From: Pannonibacter anstelovis
GTDB taxonomy: Bacteria; Pseudomonadota; Alphaproteobacteria; Rhizobiales; Stappiaceae
Length of the DNA: 64,000 nt
Assembly: GCF_036881715.1 (NCBI RefSeq)
Contig: NZ_JBAKBF010000016.1
Coordinates: forward strand, 18,392 to 82,391
Reading direction: 5' to 3'
The notes beneath the pieces were generated by a model. The model worked only from the letters and a program-made list of their open reading frames with translations. It was not told the DNA's origin and searched no databases. Positions 8,454-18,544 of the stretch are shown in pieces (position 1 is the first letter of the stretch; each line of letters opens with the position of its first letter). The position numbers and the translations under genes were made by a program.

Positions 8454-9324
8454 TGGAAAAGACAGTCAATCACAAGGCCTGGTTCCTGGTCCTGCCCGTG
8501 CTGCTGCTCGTCGCCTTCTCGGCGGTGATCCCGCTCATGACGGTGGTGAACTATTCGGTGCAGGATACGTTCGGCAACAACCAGTTCTTCTGGGCTGGTG
8601 TCGAATGGTTCGATGACATGCTGCATTCCCAGCGCCTTTGGGATGCGCTTGGCCGCCAGCTGATCTTCTCGGCCGTGATCCTTGCCATCGAGATCCCGCT
8701 CGGCATCTTCATCGCTCTGAATATGCCCAAGCGCGGTTTCTGGGCCTCGTTCTGCCTCGTCCTCATGGCTCTGCCGCTGCTCATTCCGTGGAATGTGGTG
8801 GGCACAATCTGGCAGATCTTTGCCCGTGTCGATATCGGTCTGCTGGGCGCAACGCTGCATGCTCTCGGTATTTCCTACAATTATACGCAGGATGCCGCCG
8901 CCGCCTGGGCCACAGTCATCGTCATGGACGTCTGGCACTGGACGTCGCTGGTGGCGCTGCTGGCCTATGCCGGTCTGCAGTCGATCCCCGATGCCTATTA
9001 TCAGGCAGCAAAGATCGATCAGGCGAGCCGCTGGAGTGTGTTCCGGTATATCGAGCTGCCCAAGATGCAGGGCGTCCTGATGATCGCCATCCTGCTGCGG
9101 TTCATGGACAGTTTCATGATCTACACCGAACCCTTCGTGGTGACGGGTGGCGGGCCGGGCAACTCGACGACGTTCCTGTCCATTGACCTCGTCAAGATGG
9201 CTCTCGGTCAGTTCGACCTGGGCCCGGCTGCTGCCTTCTCGATCATGTACTTCCTCGTGATCCTGCTGATTTCCTGGGTGTTCTACACCGTGATGACCAA
9301 CCTCGACAAAAGGGAGGGCTTCTG

Positions 9325-9325
<1 letters not shown>
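8453..9325 (+). CDS. glpP: Glycerol ABC transporter permease GlpP
   Basis: A 290-residue inner-membrane permease of the binding-protein-dependent family, with about six hydrophobic segments starting at residue 10. The EAA-type loop (QAAKIDQASRWSVFRYIELP, near residue 185) is the contact to the ATPases. It pairs with GlpQ to form the transmembrane channel for glycerol. Start and stop overlap both neighbours by one base, indicating a tightly coupled operon. The assignment rests on the characteristic neighbourhood and the family motifs. Confidence 0.9.
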
Positions 9326-10185
<860 letters not shown>

Positions 10186-10201
10186 TCTGAGGGAGACAGA
10201 T

Positions 10202-10474
10202 ATGGACTGGATGGCCTGGACTGTTCCGACCGCGATTTTCTTCGCAACGATCGCGTCGCTGCTGGTGACCTTCACCGTGCTTGCGATCCGCTTTCCGGAG
10301 ACACCGCGCACCGGTGTGCTCCGGATCGAGACGACCCGGGGGGATCGTCTCTTCATAACCCTTCTGGGCTCAGCCTTCATCACGCTTGGTTGGCTCGCCG
10401 CCTTCGGTGCTCCCTTGTGGGGGGCTCTGATCGCCTGTCTGGTTTATGCCCTGGCGGTTTTCCGCTGGGTCTGA
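10202..10474 (+). CDS. Small DUF2160-type membrane protein of the glycerol operon
   Basis: A 90-residue protein starting MDWMAWTVPTAIFF that is mostly hydrophobic, with probably three membrane spans (residues about 8-28, 48-66 and 68-86). A gene of this kind, annotated DUF2160, regularly sits between the permease and binding-protein genes of glycerol ABC operons in Rhizobiales, but its role is not known to me. It may be an accessory subunit of the permease complex. The ATG at 10202 follows GGGAGACAGAT; an upstream in-frame ATG at 10166 would overlap glpQ. Confidence 0.8.
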   Translation: MDWMAWTVPTAIFFATIASLLVTFTVLAIRFPETPRTGVLRIETTRGDRLFITLLGSAFITLGWLAAFGAPLWGALIACLVYALAVFRWV

Positions 10475-10523
10475 CGGGCAGGTAACCTGATCTCACGATC
10501 ATGAAACTTCGGGAGGAAATGGA

Positions 10524-12230
10524 ATGAGAGTGTTTTACACCTCCACCGCCATGGCGCTCGCCATGCTGGTTGGAAGCGGAAGCGCCTTTGCTGACATGGA
10601 GGCAGCAAAGAAGTTCCTCGACGCGGAAATCGGCGACATGTCGGCGCTGTCGCGCGCCGATCAGGAAGCCGAGATGCAGTGGTTCATTGACGCTGCCGCT
10701 CCGTTCAAGGGTATGGAGATCAAGGTCGTCTCCGAAACGATTACCACCCATGAATACGAGGCCAAGGTGCTGGCCCCGGCCTTCACGGCAATCACTGGCA
10801 TCAAGATCACCCATGATCTGATCGGCGAAGGCGATGTGGTTGAGAAGCTGCAGACCCAGATGCAGTCGGGAGAGAACATCTACGACGCCTATATCAATGA
10901 CTCGGATCTGATCGGCACCCACTGGCGCTACCAGCAGGCCCGCAACCTGACCGACTGGATGGCAGGCGAAGGCAAGGATGTCACCAATCCGGGCCTCGAT
11001 CTGAACGACTATATCGGCATCAAGTTCACGACCGGCCCGGATGGCAAGCTCTACCAGCTTCCCGACCAGCAGTTCGCGAACCTCTACTGGTTCCGGTATG
11101 ACTGGTTCAACGACGAGAAGAACAAGGCGGACTTCAAGGCCAAATATGGCTACGAGCTCGGCGTGCCAGTGAACTGGTCGGCGTATGAGGATATCGCCGA
11201 GTTCTTCACCGGCCGGGAAATCGACGGCAAGAAAGTCTATGGCCACATGGACTACGGCAAGAAGGACCCGTCTCTCGGCTGGCGCTTCACCGATGCCTGG
11301 CTGTCGATGGCTGGTGCCGGCGACAAGGGTGAGCCGAATGGCCTTCCTGTCGACGAATGGGGCATCCGCGTCAATGAAAGCTTCCAGCCGGTCGGCTCCT
11401 GCGTGGCCCGTGGTGGCGACACCAACGGCCCGGCCGCGGTCTACTCGATTACCAAATACATCGAGTGGCTGAACAAGTACGCGCCTCCGGCAGCTGCCGG
11501 CATGGTGTTCGGCGAAGCCGGTCCGGTGCCTGCCCAGGGCGAAATTGCCCAGCAGATCTTCTGGTACACCGCCTTCACCGCAGACATGGTCAAGCCGGGT
11601 CTGCCGGTCATGAACGAGGACGGCACGCCGAAGTGGCGCATGGCTCCCTCGCCGCATGGCGTGTATTGGGAAGAGGGCATGAAGGTCGGCTATCAGGACG
11701 CAGGCTCCTGGACGCTGATGAAGTCCACTCCGGTGGACCGTGCCAAGGCGGCCTGGCTCTATGCCCAGTTCGTCACCTCCAAGACCGTGGACGTGAAGAA
11801 GAGCCATGTCGGCCTGACCTTCATCCGCGAGTCCACTCTTGCGCATGACAGCTTCACCGAGCGTGCACCGAAGCTTGGCGGTCTGGTCGAGTTCTACCGC
11901 TCGCCCGCACGTCTGCAGTGGTCGCCGACCGGCACCAACGTTCCGGACTATCCGAAGCTGGCTCAGCTGTGGTGGCAGAACATTGGTGATGCTTCTTCCG
12001 GTGCAAAGTCCCCGCAGGAAGCCATGGATGCGCTTTGTGCAGAGCAGGAAAAGGTGCTTGAGCGCCTGGAGCGTGCCGGTGTGCAGGGCGATATCGGTCC
12101 GAAGCTGAACGAGGAGCAGAGCGCCGAGTTCTGGTTCGATCAGCCGGGCGCACCCAAGCGCAAGATCCCGGACGAGAAGGAACAGCCGATTACCGTTTCC
12201 TATGATGAGCTGATTGCCTCGTGGAAATAA
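10524..12230 (+). CDS. glpV: Periplasmic glycerol-binding protein GlpV
   Basis: A 568-residue extracellular solute-binding protein. The N-terminus is a signal peptide (basic MR, hydrophobic AMALAMLVGSG, cleavage probably after SAFA). The mature part is long for the family, as is usual for glycerol-binding proteins of this operon type, and is rich in aromatic residues. It delivers glycerol to GlpPQ. A strong ribosome site (GGGAGGAAATGGA) precedes the ATG at 10524. A GC-rich hairpin follows the gene, which may set the level of glpV mRNA relative to downstream glpK. Confidence 0.9.
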   Translation: MRVFYTSTAMALAMLVGSGSAFADMEAAKKFLDAEIGDMSALSRADQEAEMQWFIDAAAPFKGMEIKVVSETITTHEYEAKVLAPAFTAITGIKITHDLIGEGDVVEKLQTQMQSGENIYDAYINDSDLIGTHWRYQQARNLTDWMAGEGKDVTNPGLDLNDYIGIKFTTGPDGKLYQLPDQQFANLYWFRYDWFNDEKNKADFKAKYGYELGVPVNWSAYEDIAEFFTGREIDGKKVYGHMDYGKKDPSLGWRFTDAWLSMAGAGDKGEPNGLPVDEWGIRVNESFQPVGSCVARGGDTNGPAAVYSITKYIEWLNKYAPPAAAGMVFGEAGPVPAQGEIAQQIFWYTAFTADMVKPGLPVMNEDGTPKWRMAPSPHGVYWEEGMKVGYQDAGSWTLMKSTPVDRAKAAWLYAQFVTSKTVDVKKSHVGLTFIRESTLAHDSFTERAPKLGGLVEFYRSPARLQWSPTGTNVPDYPKLAQLWWQNIGDASSGAKSPQEAMDALCAEQEKVLERLERAGVQGDIGPKLNEEQSAEFWFDQPGAPKRKIPDEKEQPITVSYDELIASWK

Positions 12231-12252
12231 GTAATTAGCTATCGACAATCAG

Positions 12253-12279
12253 AGGCGGGGCCGTAAGGTCCCGCCTTTG
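12253..12279 (+). terminator. Hairpin between glpV and glpK
   Basis: Arms AGGCGGGGCC (12253-12262) and GGTCCCGCCT (12267-12276) form a 10-bp stem, with one G-U pair and a GTAA loop, followed by TTGA. It lies in the 166-bp glpV-glpK gap and could act as a partial terminator or an mRNA-stabilising structure. Confidence 0.6.
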
Positions 12280-12396
12280 AGCTGACCGGGTCCTGGCGGA
12301 AATTGCCATGGCGCCGGTTTCATCGAACAACAAGATGCTTCCCCCGCGCAGCATGGCGGAGGGGCTTCTGCGGCTGGTGCAATCGAGGAGGCTGAC

Positions 12397-13884
12397 TTGA
12401 CCTATATTCTTGCCATCGACCAGGGCACGACTTCGAGCCGCGCGATCCTCTTCGACAAGCACATGAAGGTGGTTGCGAGCGCGCAGGAGGAATTTCCGCA
12501 AATCTATCCCCAGTCCGGCTGGGTGGAGCACGACCCGTCGGATCTGTGGTCGACGACAGCCGGTTCCTGCCGCGCTGCCATTGAGCGCGCCGGGCGTATG
12601 GGCCGTGACATTGCCGCTATTGGCATTACCAACCAGCGCGAAACAACGCTGGTCTGGGACCGCAACACCGGCCAGCCAGTCTATAATGCCATCGTCTGGC
12701 AGGACCGGCGCACGGCTGACCTGTGCCGCAAGCTGAAGGACGAGGGCCATGAGGCGATGGTCAGCGCCCGCACCGGCCTGCTGCTTGATCCCTATTTCTC
12801 CGGCACGAAGCTGAAGTGGATCCTCGACAACGTGGAGGGCGCCCGCGCCCGCGCCGAAAAGGGTGAGCTGCTGTTCGGCACGGTCGACAGCTTTCTCATC
12901 TGGAAGCTGACGGCAGGCGCCGTCCACGCCACGGATGCCACAAACGCTGCCCGCACGCTGCTGTTCGACATTCACAAGGGCGAGTGGAGCGCGGAGATCT
13001 GCGAGCTTCTCGATATTCCCATGGGGATGCTGCCGGAAGTGAAGGACTGCGCCGCCAACTACGGCAACGCCCGCGCCGACCTCTTCGGCCACGAAATCCC
13101 GATCATGGGTGTGGCCGGTGACCAGCAGGCTGCCACCGTGGGGCAGGCCTGCTTCAAGCCGGGCATGCTGAAATCCACCTATGGCACAGGCTGCTTTGCC
13201 CTGCTCAACACCGGGGACAAGCCGGTCGTCTCGCAGAGCCGGCTGCTCACCACCATTGCCTATCAGATCGGCGGCAAGCGCACCTATGCGCTGGAAGGCT
13301 CCATCTTCATTGCCGGTGCCGTGGTGCAGTGGCTGCGCGACGGGCTGAAGATCATCCGCGAGGCGAAGGAAACTCAGCCGCTGGCCGAACAGGCCGATCC
13401 CGGCCAGCACGTGATCATGGTGCCTGCGTTTACCGGCCTCGGTGCGCCCTACTGGCGCCCGGATTGCCGCGGCGCGATCTTTGGCCTCACACGCAATTCC
13501 GGTCCGGCCGAGTTTGCCAAGGCGGCGCTGGAAAGCGTCGGATACCAGACCCGTGACCTCCTGGAAGCCATGCAGGTGGACTGGACGGATGCCGCCGGAA
13601 AGCCCGTGCTGCGCGTCGATGGCGGAATGAGTGCCAGCGACTGGGCCATGCAGTTCCTCTCCGACATCCTCGGTGCCCCGGTGGACCGGCCGCAGGTGCT
13701 GGAAACAACGGCTCTGGGCGCAGCCTGGCTCGCAGGCATGGCGGCGGGTGTCTATCCCGACATGGACGGCTTTGCGGAAAGCTGGGCCATTGAAAAGCGC
13801 TTCGAGCCTGCCATTGGCGAAGAGGAGCGCCAGCGCAAATACGGCGCCTGGAAATCAGCCGTCGCTGCGACCATGAGCCTTTGA
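12397..13884 (+). CDS. glpK: Glycerol kinase
   Basis: A 495-residue FGGY-family kinase that phosphorylates glycerol to sn-glycerol 3-phosphate, which GlpD then oxidises. Recognisable stretches are the ATP-binding motif AIDQGTTSSRAILFD at the N-terminus, GITNQRETTLVWD, WILDNVEGAR, the phosphate-binding KSTYGTGCFAL, and LRVDGGMSASDW. Length equals that of typical bacterial GlpK. The start is TTG at 12397, placed there because GAGGAGG lies five bases upstream (12385-12391) and homology starts at this point. The product completes the pathway: import by GlpSTPQV, GlpK, then GlpD. Confidence 0.95.
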   Translation: MTYILAIDQGTTSSRAILFDKHMKVVASAQEEFPQIYPQSGWVEHDPSDLWSTTAGSCRAAIERAGRMGRDIAAIGITNQRETTLVWDRNTGQPVYNAIVWQDRRTADLCRKLKDEGHEAMVSARTGLLLDPYFSGTKLKWILDNVEGARARAEKGELLFGTVDSFLIWKLTAGAVHATDATNAARTLLFDIHKGEWSAEICELLDIPMGMLPEVKDCAANYGNARADLFGHEIPIMGVAGDQQAATVGQACFKPGMLKSTYGTGCFALLNTGDKPVVSQSRLLTTIAYQIGGKRTYALEGSIFIAGAVVQWLRDGLKIIREAKETQPLAEQADPGQHVIMVPAFTGLGAPYWRPDCRGAIFGLTRNSGPAEFAKAALESVGYQTRDLLEAMQVDWTDAAGKPVLRVDGGMSASDWAMQFLSDILGAPVDRPQVLETTALGAAWLAGMAAGVYPDMDGFAESWAIEKRFEPAIGEEERQRKYGAWKSAVAATMSL

Positions 13885-13900
13885 ACCATTGATCTCCCGT

Positions 13901-13933
13901 GATCCGGCATATGCAGCCAGCGTGTGCCGGATC
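13901..13933 (+). terminator. Hairpin after glpK
   Basis: GATCCGGCA (13901-13909) and TGCCGGATC (13925-13933) are perfect complements with a 15-nt loop, 17 bases after glpK. No U-tract follows. The rest of the 273-bp gap to the SulP gene shows no gene. Confidence 0.5.
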
Positions 13934-14157
13934 GCACATTCCAGACTCACTTTGCGCAGCATTTTTGCGCGCTTGCGCTGTTGCATCGCAGCGTCAGCCG
14001 GGTTAGGTAAAACCTCATAAGTCATCTGGACCCGGTGCAATTCCGGGTGGCTCTTCCGGCCGCCGATCCGCCGGACAATTCACTTGATCCTGCTAGCAAG
14101 AATGTCTGACAGGGGCTCTCTGTCCTGCTCTGCGCTGATCATCTGAACGGATACTCA

Positions 14158-15642
14158 ATGATTTCAATCACCGCTTACCGGAACCAGTGGTTCGGCAACG
14201 TGCGCGCCGACCTGATCTCGGGCCTGCTGGTCGCCCTTGCACTCATCCCCGAGGCCATTGCCTTTTCGATCATCGCCGGGGTTGATCCCAAGATTGGCCT
14301 CTATGCGTCCTTCTCCATCGCCGTCATCACCGCCATTGCAGGCGGGCGGCCGGGCATGATTTCCGCCGCGACGGCGGCAACAGCCGTGCTGATGGTGACG
14401 CTGGTGAAGGAGCATGGCCTGCAATATCTGCTGGCGGCGACCATTCTCGCCGGTGTGCTGCAGGTGGGGGCAGGGCTGTTGCGGCTGGGCCATGTCATGC
14501 GCTTCGTCTCGCGCTCGGTGATGACCGGTTTCGTCAATGCGCTGGCGATCCTCATCTTCATGGCGCAGCTGCCCGAACTGACCGGCGTGACGCCGCTGAC
14601 CTATGTGATGACGGCAGCCGGTCTCGGGATCATCTATCTGTTTCCTTTCATCACCCGTGCGGTGCCATCCCCTCTGGTCTGCATTTTCGTGCTGACCGGC
14701 CTTGCCATTTGGTTCGGCCTTGATGTGCGCACGGTTGGTGACATGGGTGAGCTTCCCTCAACCCTGCCGGTATTCCTTCTGCCGGATGTGCCGCTGACGC
14801 TGGAAACCTTCCTGATCGTGCTGCCTTACTCGGCGGCTGTTGCAGCCGTGGGCCTGCTGGAGTCCCTCATGACCCAGCAGCTGGTCGATGAACTGACCGA
14901 TACGCCCTCCGACCGCAATCAGGAGTGTATCGGGCAGGGGCTTGCTAATTTTGCGACCGGCTTCATTGGCGGCATGGCGGGCTGCGCCATGATCGGGCAG
15001 TCGATGATCAACGTGAAATCCGGCGGGCGCGGCCGCCTGTCCTGTTTTGCGGCGGGCGTCATCCTGTTGTTTCTCATTGTGGTGCTGGGGGATTGGGTGA
15101 AGCAGATCCCTATGCCTGCGCTGGTGGCAATCATGATCATGGTGTCAATCGGCACCTTCAGCTGGTCATCGATCCTCAACCTGCGCAGCCATCCGCGCTC
15201 CTCCTCCATCGTCATGCTGGCAACGGTCATCTGTGTGGTGGCAACCCATAACCTTGCCATCGGTGTGCTGGTGGGTGTGCTGCTGTCTGGCATATTCTTT
15301 GCCTGGAAAATCTCCCAGCTGTTCCGCGTCACCTCGGAGCTGTCCGCCGATGGCCGCAGCCGCACCTATGTGGTTGAAGGGCAGCTGTTCTTTGCCTCGG
15401 TCGAGGATTTTTATTCAGCCTTTGACTTCCGCGAAGCGCTGGACCGGGTCACAATCGACGTCAGCCGCGCGCACATCTGGGACATTTCCAGCGTCTCGGC
15501 GCTGGACATGGTGGTGCTGAAATTCCGGAGGGAGGGAGCGGATGTCACCATCACGGGCCTCAACGAGGCCAGTGAGACCATCGTCGACAAGCTTGCGCTG
15601 CATGACAAGCCGGGCGCGCTCGACAAGCTGACGGCCCACTGA
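14158..15642 (+). CDS. SulP (SLC26)-family anion transporter
   Basis: A 494-residue transporter with about 11-12 membrane helices and a C-terminal cytoplasmic STAS domain (from about residue 400; FASVEDFYSAFD, then VTIDVSRAHIWDISSVSALDMVV). The SulP signature region near the first helices (GLLVALALIPEAIAFSIIAG) is clear. Family members move sulfate, bicarbonate, or other anions, and the sequence alone does not decide which. The gene ends in TGATGG, so it is coupled to the universal stress protein gene. SulP-USP pairs suggest a transporter under stress or nucleotide control, which is an inference. Confidence 0.88.
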   Translation: MISITAYRNQWFGNVRADLISGLLVALALIPEAIAFSIIAGVDPKIGLYASFSIAVITAIAGGRPGMISAATAATAVLMVTLVKEHGLQYLLAATILAGVLQVGAGLLRLGHVMRFVSRSVMTGFVNALAILIFMAQLPELTGVTPLTYVMTAAGLGIIYLFPFITRAVPSPLVCIFVLTGLAIWFGLDVRTVGDMGELPSTLPVFLLPDVPLTLETFLIVLPYSAAVAAVGLLESLMTQQLVDELTDTPSDRNQECIGQGLANFATGFIGGMAGCAMIGQSMINVKSGGRGRLSCFAAGVILLFLIVVLGDWVKQIPMPALVAIMIMVSIGTFSWSSILNLRSHPRSSSIVMLATVICVVATHNLAIGVLVGVLLSGIFFAWKISQLFRVTSELSADGRSRTYVVEGQLFFASVEDFYSAFDFREALDRVTIDVSRAHIWDISSVSALDMVVLKFRREGADVTITGLNEASETIVDKLALHDKPGALDKLTAH

Positions 15643-15656
15643 TGGAGGACAAAGCC

Positions 15657-16511
15657 ATGACAGCCAGAACCATCACTGCGCTCCTTGATGCCTCGGTCTA
15701 TGCGCCCAGCGTCTGCGAACATGCGGTTTGGGCAGCCTCCCGCCTTGGCCTGCCCGTGGATCTCGTGCACGTGCTGGTGCGCAAGGCCGTGCATAGTGCC
15801 GATTACAGCGGCTCCATCGCGCTGGGGGCGCGCACCGCGCTCTTGAGCGAGCTGGCCCGTCTGGATGAAGAGCGGGCGCGGGTGGCGCATGAGCATGGCC
15901 GCGCCATTCTGGACGATGCCGAGGCGCTGGTGCGTGAGCGCGGGGCTGCCGCCGTCTCCAGCCGCCTGCGCCACGGCGAGGTGGTGGAGGCAGTGACCGG
16001 GATTGAGGCCGGTGCCGAACTGCTGGTCGTGGGCAAGCGCGGAGAAGCCGCCGATTTCGAGACGCTGCATCTGGGGTCCAATCTGGAGCGCCTGGCCCGC
16101 AGCGTGTCCCGGCCGCTGCTGGTCGCGGCCCGCAGCTTCCGTCCGGTGGAAAAGGTGCTCGTCGCCTTTGATGGCGGCCCCAGTGCTGTGAAGGCAGTGG
16201 AGTATATTGCCCGGAGCCCGCTTTTTTCAGGCCTGCATATCCACCTGCTGATGGCCGGCGAGCCCACCACGGCACAGAAGGGGAGCCTGAGTGCGGCCGA
16301 AGACAAGCTGAAATCCGCAGGGTTTGATGTGCTCACCGGCATTGTACCGGGCGATCCGGAGCCGGTGATTTCCTCGAATGTGGAGCACAATGGCATCGGC
16401 CTGCTGGTGATGGGTGCCTATGGCCACTCACGCCTGCGCAATCTCATCATCGGCTCCACCACGACGCAGATGCTGCGCTCCTGCAAGGTGCCGGTGCTGC
16501 TGTTCCGCTAA
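15657..16511 (+). CDS. Tandem universal stress protein (two UspA domains)
   Basis: A 284-residue protein made of two UspA-like domains (about 1-150 and 155-284). The C-terminal domain carries the ATP-binding pattern G-x2-G-x9-G-S/T (MGAYGHSRLRNLIIGST); the N-terminal one has the looser VVGKRGE...LGSN. The start at 15657 is preferred because GGAGGA lies six bases upstream. An in-frame ATG at 15642 overlaps the SulP stop and would add five residues. Such proteins bind ATP or AMP and act in stress tolerance; here a role in controlling the adjacent SulP transporter is plausible but not shown. Confidence 0.87.
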   Translation: MTARTITALLDASVYAPSVCEHAVWAASRLGLPVDLVHVLVRKAVHSADYSGSIALGARTALLSELARLDEERARVAHEHGRAILDDAEALVRERGAAAVSSRLRHGEVVEAVTGIEAGAELLVVGKRGEAADFETLHLGSNLERLARSVSRPLLVAARSFRPVEKVLVAFDGGPSAVKAVEYIARSPLFSGLHIHLLMAGEPTTAQKGSLSAAEDKLKSAGFDVLTGIVPGDPEPVISSNVEHNGIGLLVMGAYGHSRLRNLIIGSTTTQMLRSCKVPVLLFR

Positions 16512-16522
16512 TTCCGGACGAG

Positions 16523-16551
16523 GCAGGGGCAGCCGTGCAAGCTGCCCCTGC
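16523..16551. terminator. Bidirectional hairpin between convergent genes
   Basis: GCAGGGGCAG (16523-16532) and CTGCCCCTGC (16542-16551) form a perfect 10-bp stem with a 9-nt loop, in the 54-bp gap between the convergent stress-protein and dehydrogenase genes. Confidence 0.7.
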
Positions 16552-16565
16552 TCAGCTTTCAAGCG

Positions 16566-17699
16566 TCAGAGGAAGACGGTCTCATCAGCCCCATGCGGCA
16601 CGGCTTCCGGCCGCTCGCACCTGGTTTCCAGCGTGATGCGGCGGTCTTCGTCAGAGGCGCGCTCAAGGCTCTCCATGATTTCCAGAACATGCAGCGCCAG
16701 CGCGCCATTTGCACGGTGCGGGCGGCCTGAGCGGATGGCGGCAACCATGTCGAAGACGCCCGCCATGCGGTAGTCGGCGACCTCCCGCCCATCGCGCAAC
16801 GGGCGGTTCGGCGCGCCGAAAGGCAGGTGCGAGATGTCCTGCGCTTCCCAGTCGCCATTGCGGGCAGACAGGAGAACCTCGCCACCGAAGAAGTTCGGGT
16901 CCGGGTTGAGGATGCTGCCTTCCGTGCCGTAGAACTCGATCGGTTTGCGCCCGTGCTTCCACACGTCCCAGGACGCGGTGAAGGCAACATTGGCGCCGTT
17001 GGCGAAAGCGAGCACGCCATTGACCGTGGTCGGCACCTCCACCGTCAATTCCTTGCCGTTGTGCGGCTCACTGGTGATGACGCGCTTGTCCCGCCCGCGT
17101 GAGGCGTGAGCCACGACGCTTTCCACCGGCCCCAGGCAATTGACCAGCTGGGTAATCGGATAGCAGCCGATATCCAGCACCGGCCCGCCGCCCCTCTGGA
17201 AGAAGAAGAACGGGTTGGGGTGCCACATTTCCATGCCGGGGGTAGCGAAGGTGACGGCGCCGCCCACCACCTTGCCGATCCTGCCTTCGTCAATCAGCTC
17301 CCGCGCGCGCTGATGGGCAGCGCCGAGGAACGTGTCCGGTGCCGAGCCGATCCTCAGTCCTTTGGCATCGGCGGAAGCCACCATTTCCTTCGCCTCCGCG
17401 TATGTGACGGCAAAGGGCTTTTCGGAATAGACGTGCTTGCCGGCCGCAAGGATCGATCCGCTGACGGTGGCATGGGCCTGCGGCACCGTCAGGTTGATGA
17501 TCATTTCAATGTCCGGATCGGCCAGCATGGCGTCAACGGTCATGGCCTCGACGCCATAGGCCTCCGCCTTGGCGCGGGCTGCCTCTGCATTGAGATCCGT
17601 CACCGCCTTCACTGAAACGATCTGCGATTTGGCGCCGCCGGTCAGATAGGCATCGGAGATGTTGCCGCAGCCGATGATGCCGAGTTTCATGGTCTTCAT
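16566..17699 (-). CDS. Gfo/Idh/MocA-family NAD(P)-dependent dehydrogenase
   Basis: A 377-residue protein with an N-terminal Rossmann domain (IIGCGNISDAY, residues 8-18), the EKPF motif (YSEKPFAVTYAEA) with the catalytic lysine, and the GFO/IDH/MocA C-terminal domain. Family members oxidise sugars, sugar acids or cyclitols. It is the last gene of a minus-strand operon encoding a CUT1 sugar importer and a sugar-isomerase-like protein, so it probably acts on the imported sugar, perhaps through a keto-sugar intermediate. ATG 17699 is preceded by GAAGGAA eight bases upstream. Its exact substrate cannot be named. Confidence 0.85.
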   Translation of the reverse strand: MKTMKLGIIGCGNISDAYLTGGAKSQIVSVKAVTDLNAEAARAKAEAYGVEAMTVDAMLADPDIEMIINLTVPQAHATVSGSILAAGKHVYSEKPFAVTYAEAKEMVASADAKGLRIGSAPDTFLGAAHQRARELIDEGRIGKVVGGAVTFATPGMEMWHPNPFFFFQRGGGPVLDIGCYPITQLVNCLGPVESVVAHASRGRDKRVITSEPHNGKELTVEVPTTVNGVLAFANGANVAFTASWDVWKHGRKPIEFYGTEGSILNPDPNFFGGEVLLSARNGDWEAQDISHLPFGAPNRPLRDGREVADYRMAGVFDMVAAIRSGRPHRANGALALHVLEIMESLERASDEDRRITLETRCERPEAVPHGADETVFL

Positions 17700-17713
17700 T
17701 TGTGTGCGTTCCT

Positions 17714-18505
17714 TCAGGCGCTGCGGACGGTCTTGGCGGCTTCGCCGGAAAGGCCGGTGAGATAGGCGTAGCTCTGGCGGGCAAAGGCAGCTGCATCGGC
17801 TGGCTTGTCATGTTCCAGAACCATGAGGCGGACGCCATGGCTGCGGGCGGCTTCGTGCAGCGCAGGCCAGTCCAGCGTGCCTGCACCCACATTGGCCCAG
17901 CCGTCTTCATCAAGGTTCTCGCCCTGCGGAGCGATGTCCTTCACGTGGATGGCCGACAGCCGGTCCTTGTGCTCATTCATCCAGGCGAGCGGGTCTGCGC
18001 CGCCACGCACCAGCCAGGCAAGGTCGGCTTCGATCGTCAGCGGAGAACCGGCAGAGGCCTCAATCAGCAGGTCGAAAGGGATCGCGCCATCGGAGCAGGG
18101 GAACAGCTCCCAATGGTGGTTGTGATAGCCAAGGCCGATGTTGCGGCTTTTCATCCGCACGGCCATTTCGCCCAGCTCCACGCCAAGCTTGCGCCAGTAG
18201 TCAGCGGGCATGCCCTCGCGCTCGCCGGGGGGAACGGCGGGCATGTAGAGCTGGGAAATGCCGATGGCAGCAGCCTGATCTGCCACCCAGTCGAACCGTT
18301 CGCGCAGGTCCGCCAGCCCGACGTGGCCGGAGGGGGCGGTCATCCCGTGCTGATCGAGAAGGGCGCGGGTTTCCGTGGCATTGGCCAGATGCGAGCCGAT
18401 GGTTTCCACATGACGTAAGCCGATGGAGGCCAGCGTCTCAAGCTGATGGGCGAGGTTTCCATAATCCCGCAGTGAATAAAGCTGGATGGAGATGATGTCC
18501 TGCAT
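17714..18505 (-). CDS. Sugar phosphate isomerase/epimerase-family protein
   Basis: A 263-residue TIM-barrel protein of the AP-endonuclease-2-like family (xylose isomerase-like fold). Metal-ligand candidates are visible: a glutamate in the IEADLAW region, the HNHHWE stretch, HVKDIAP, and a C-terminal glutamate in VLEHD. It lies 14 bp upstream of the Gfo/Idh/MocA gene and downstream of the importer ATPase. In Rhizobiales such pairs degrade sugars or cyclitols by oxidation followed by isomerisation, or by cleavage of a 3-keto-glycoside. The exact reaction is unknown. Confidence 0.8.
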   Translation of the reverse strand: MQDIISIQLYSLRDYGNLAHQLETLASIGLRHVETIGSHLANATETRALLDQHGMTAPSGHVGLADLRERFDWVADQAAAIGISQLYMPAVPPGEREGMPADYWRKLGVELGEMAVRMKSRNIGLGYHNHHWELFPCSDGAIPFDLLIEASAGSPLTIEADLAWLVRGGADPLAWMNEHKDRLSAIHVKDIAPQGENLDEDGWANVGAGTLDWPALHEAARSHGVRLMVLEHDKPADAAAFARQSYAYLTGLSGEAAKTVRSA

Positions 18506-18544
18506 GTCGAGTGCTCCAGTGAGATGAGGGAAGAAGGGCCCGGC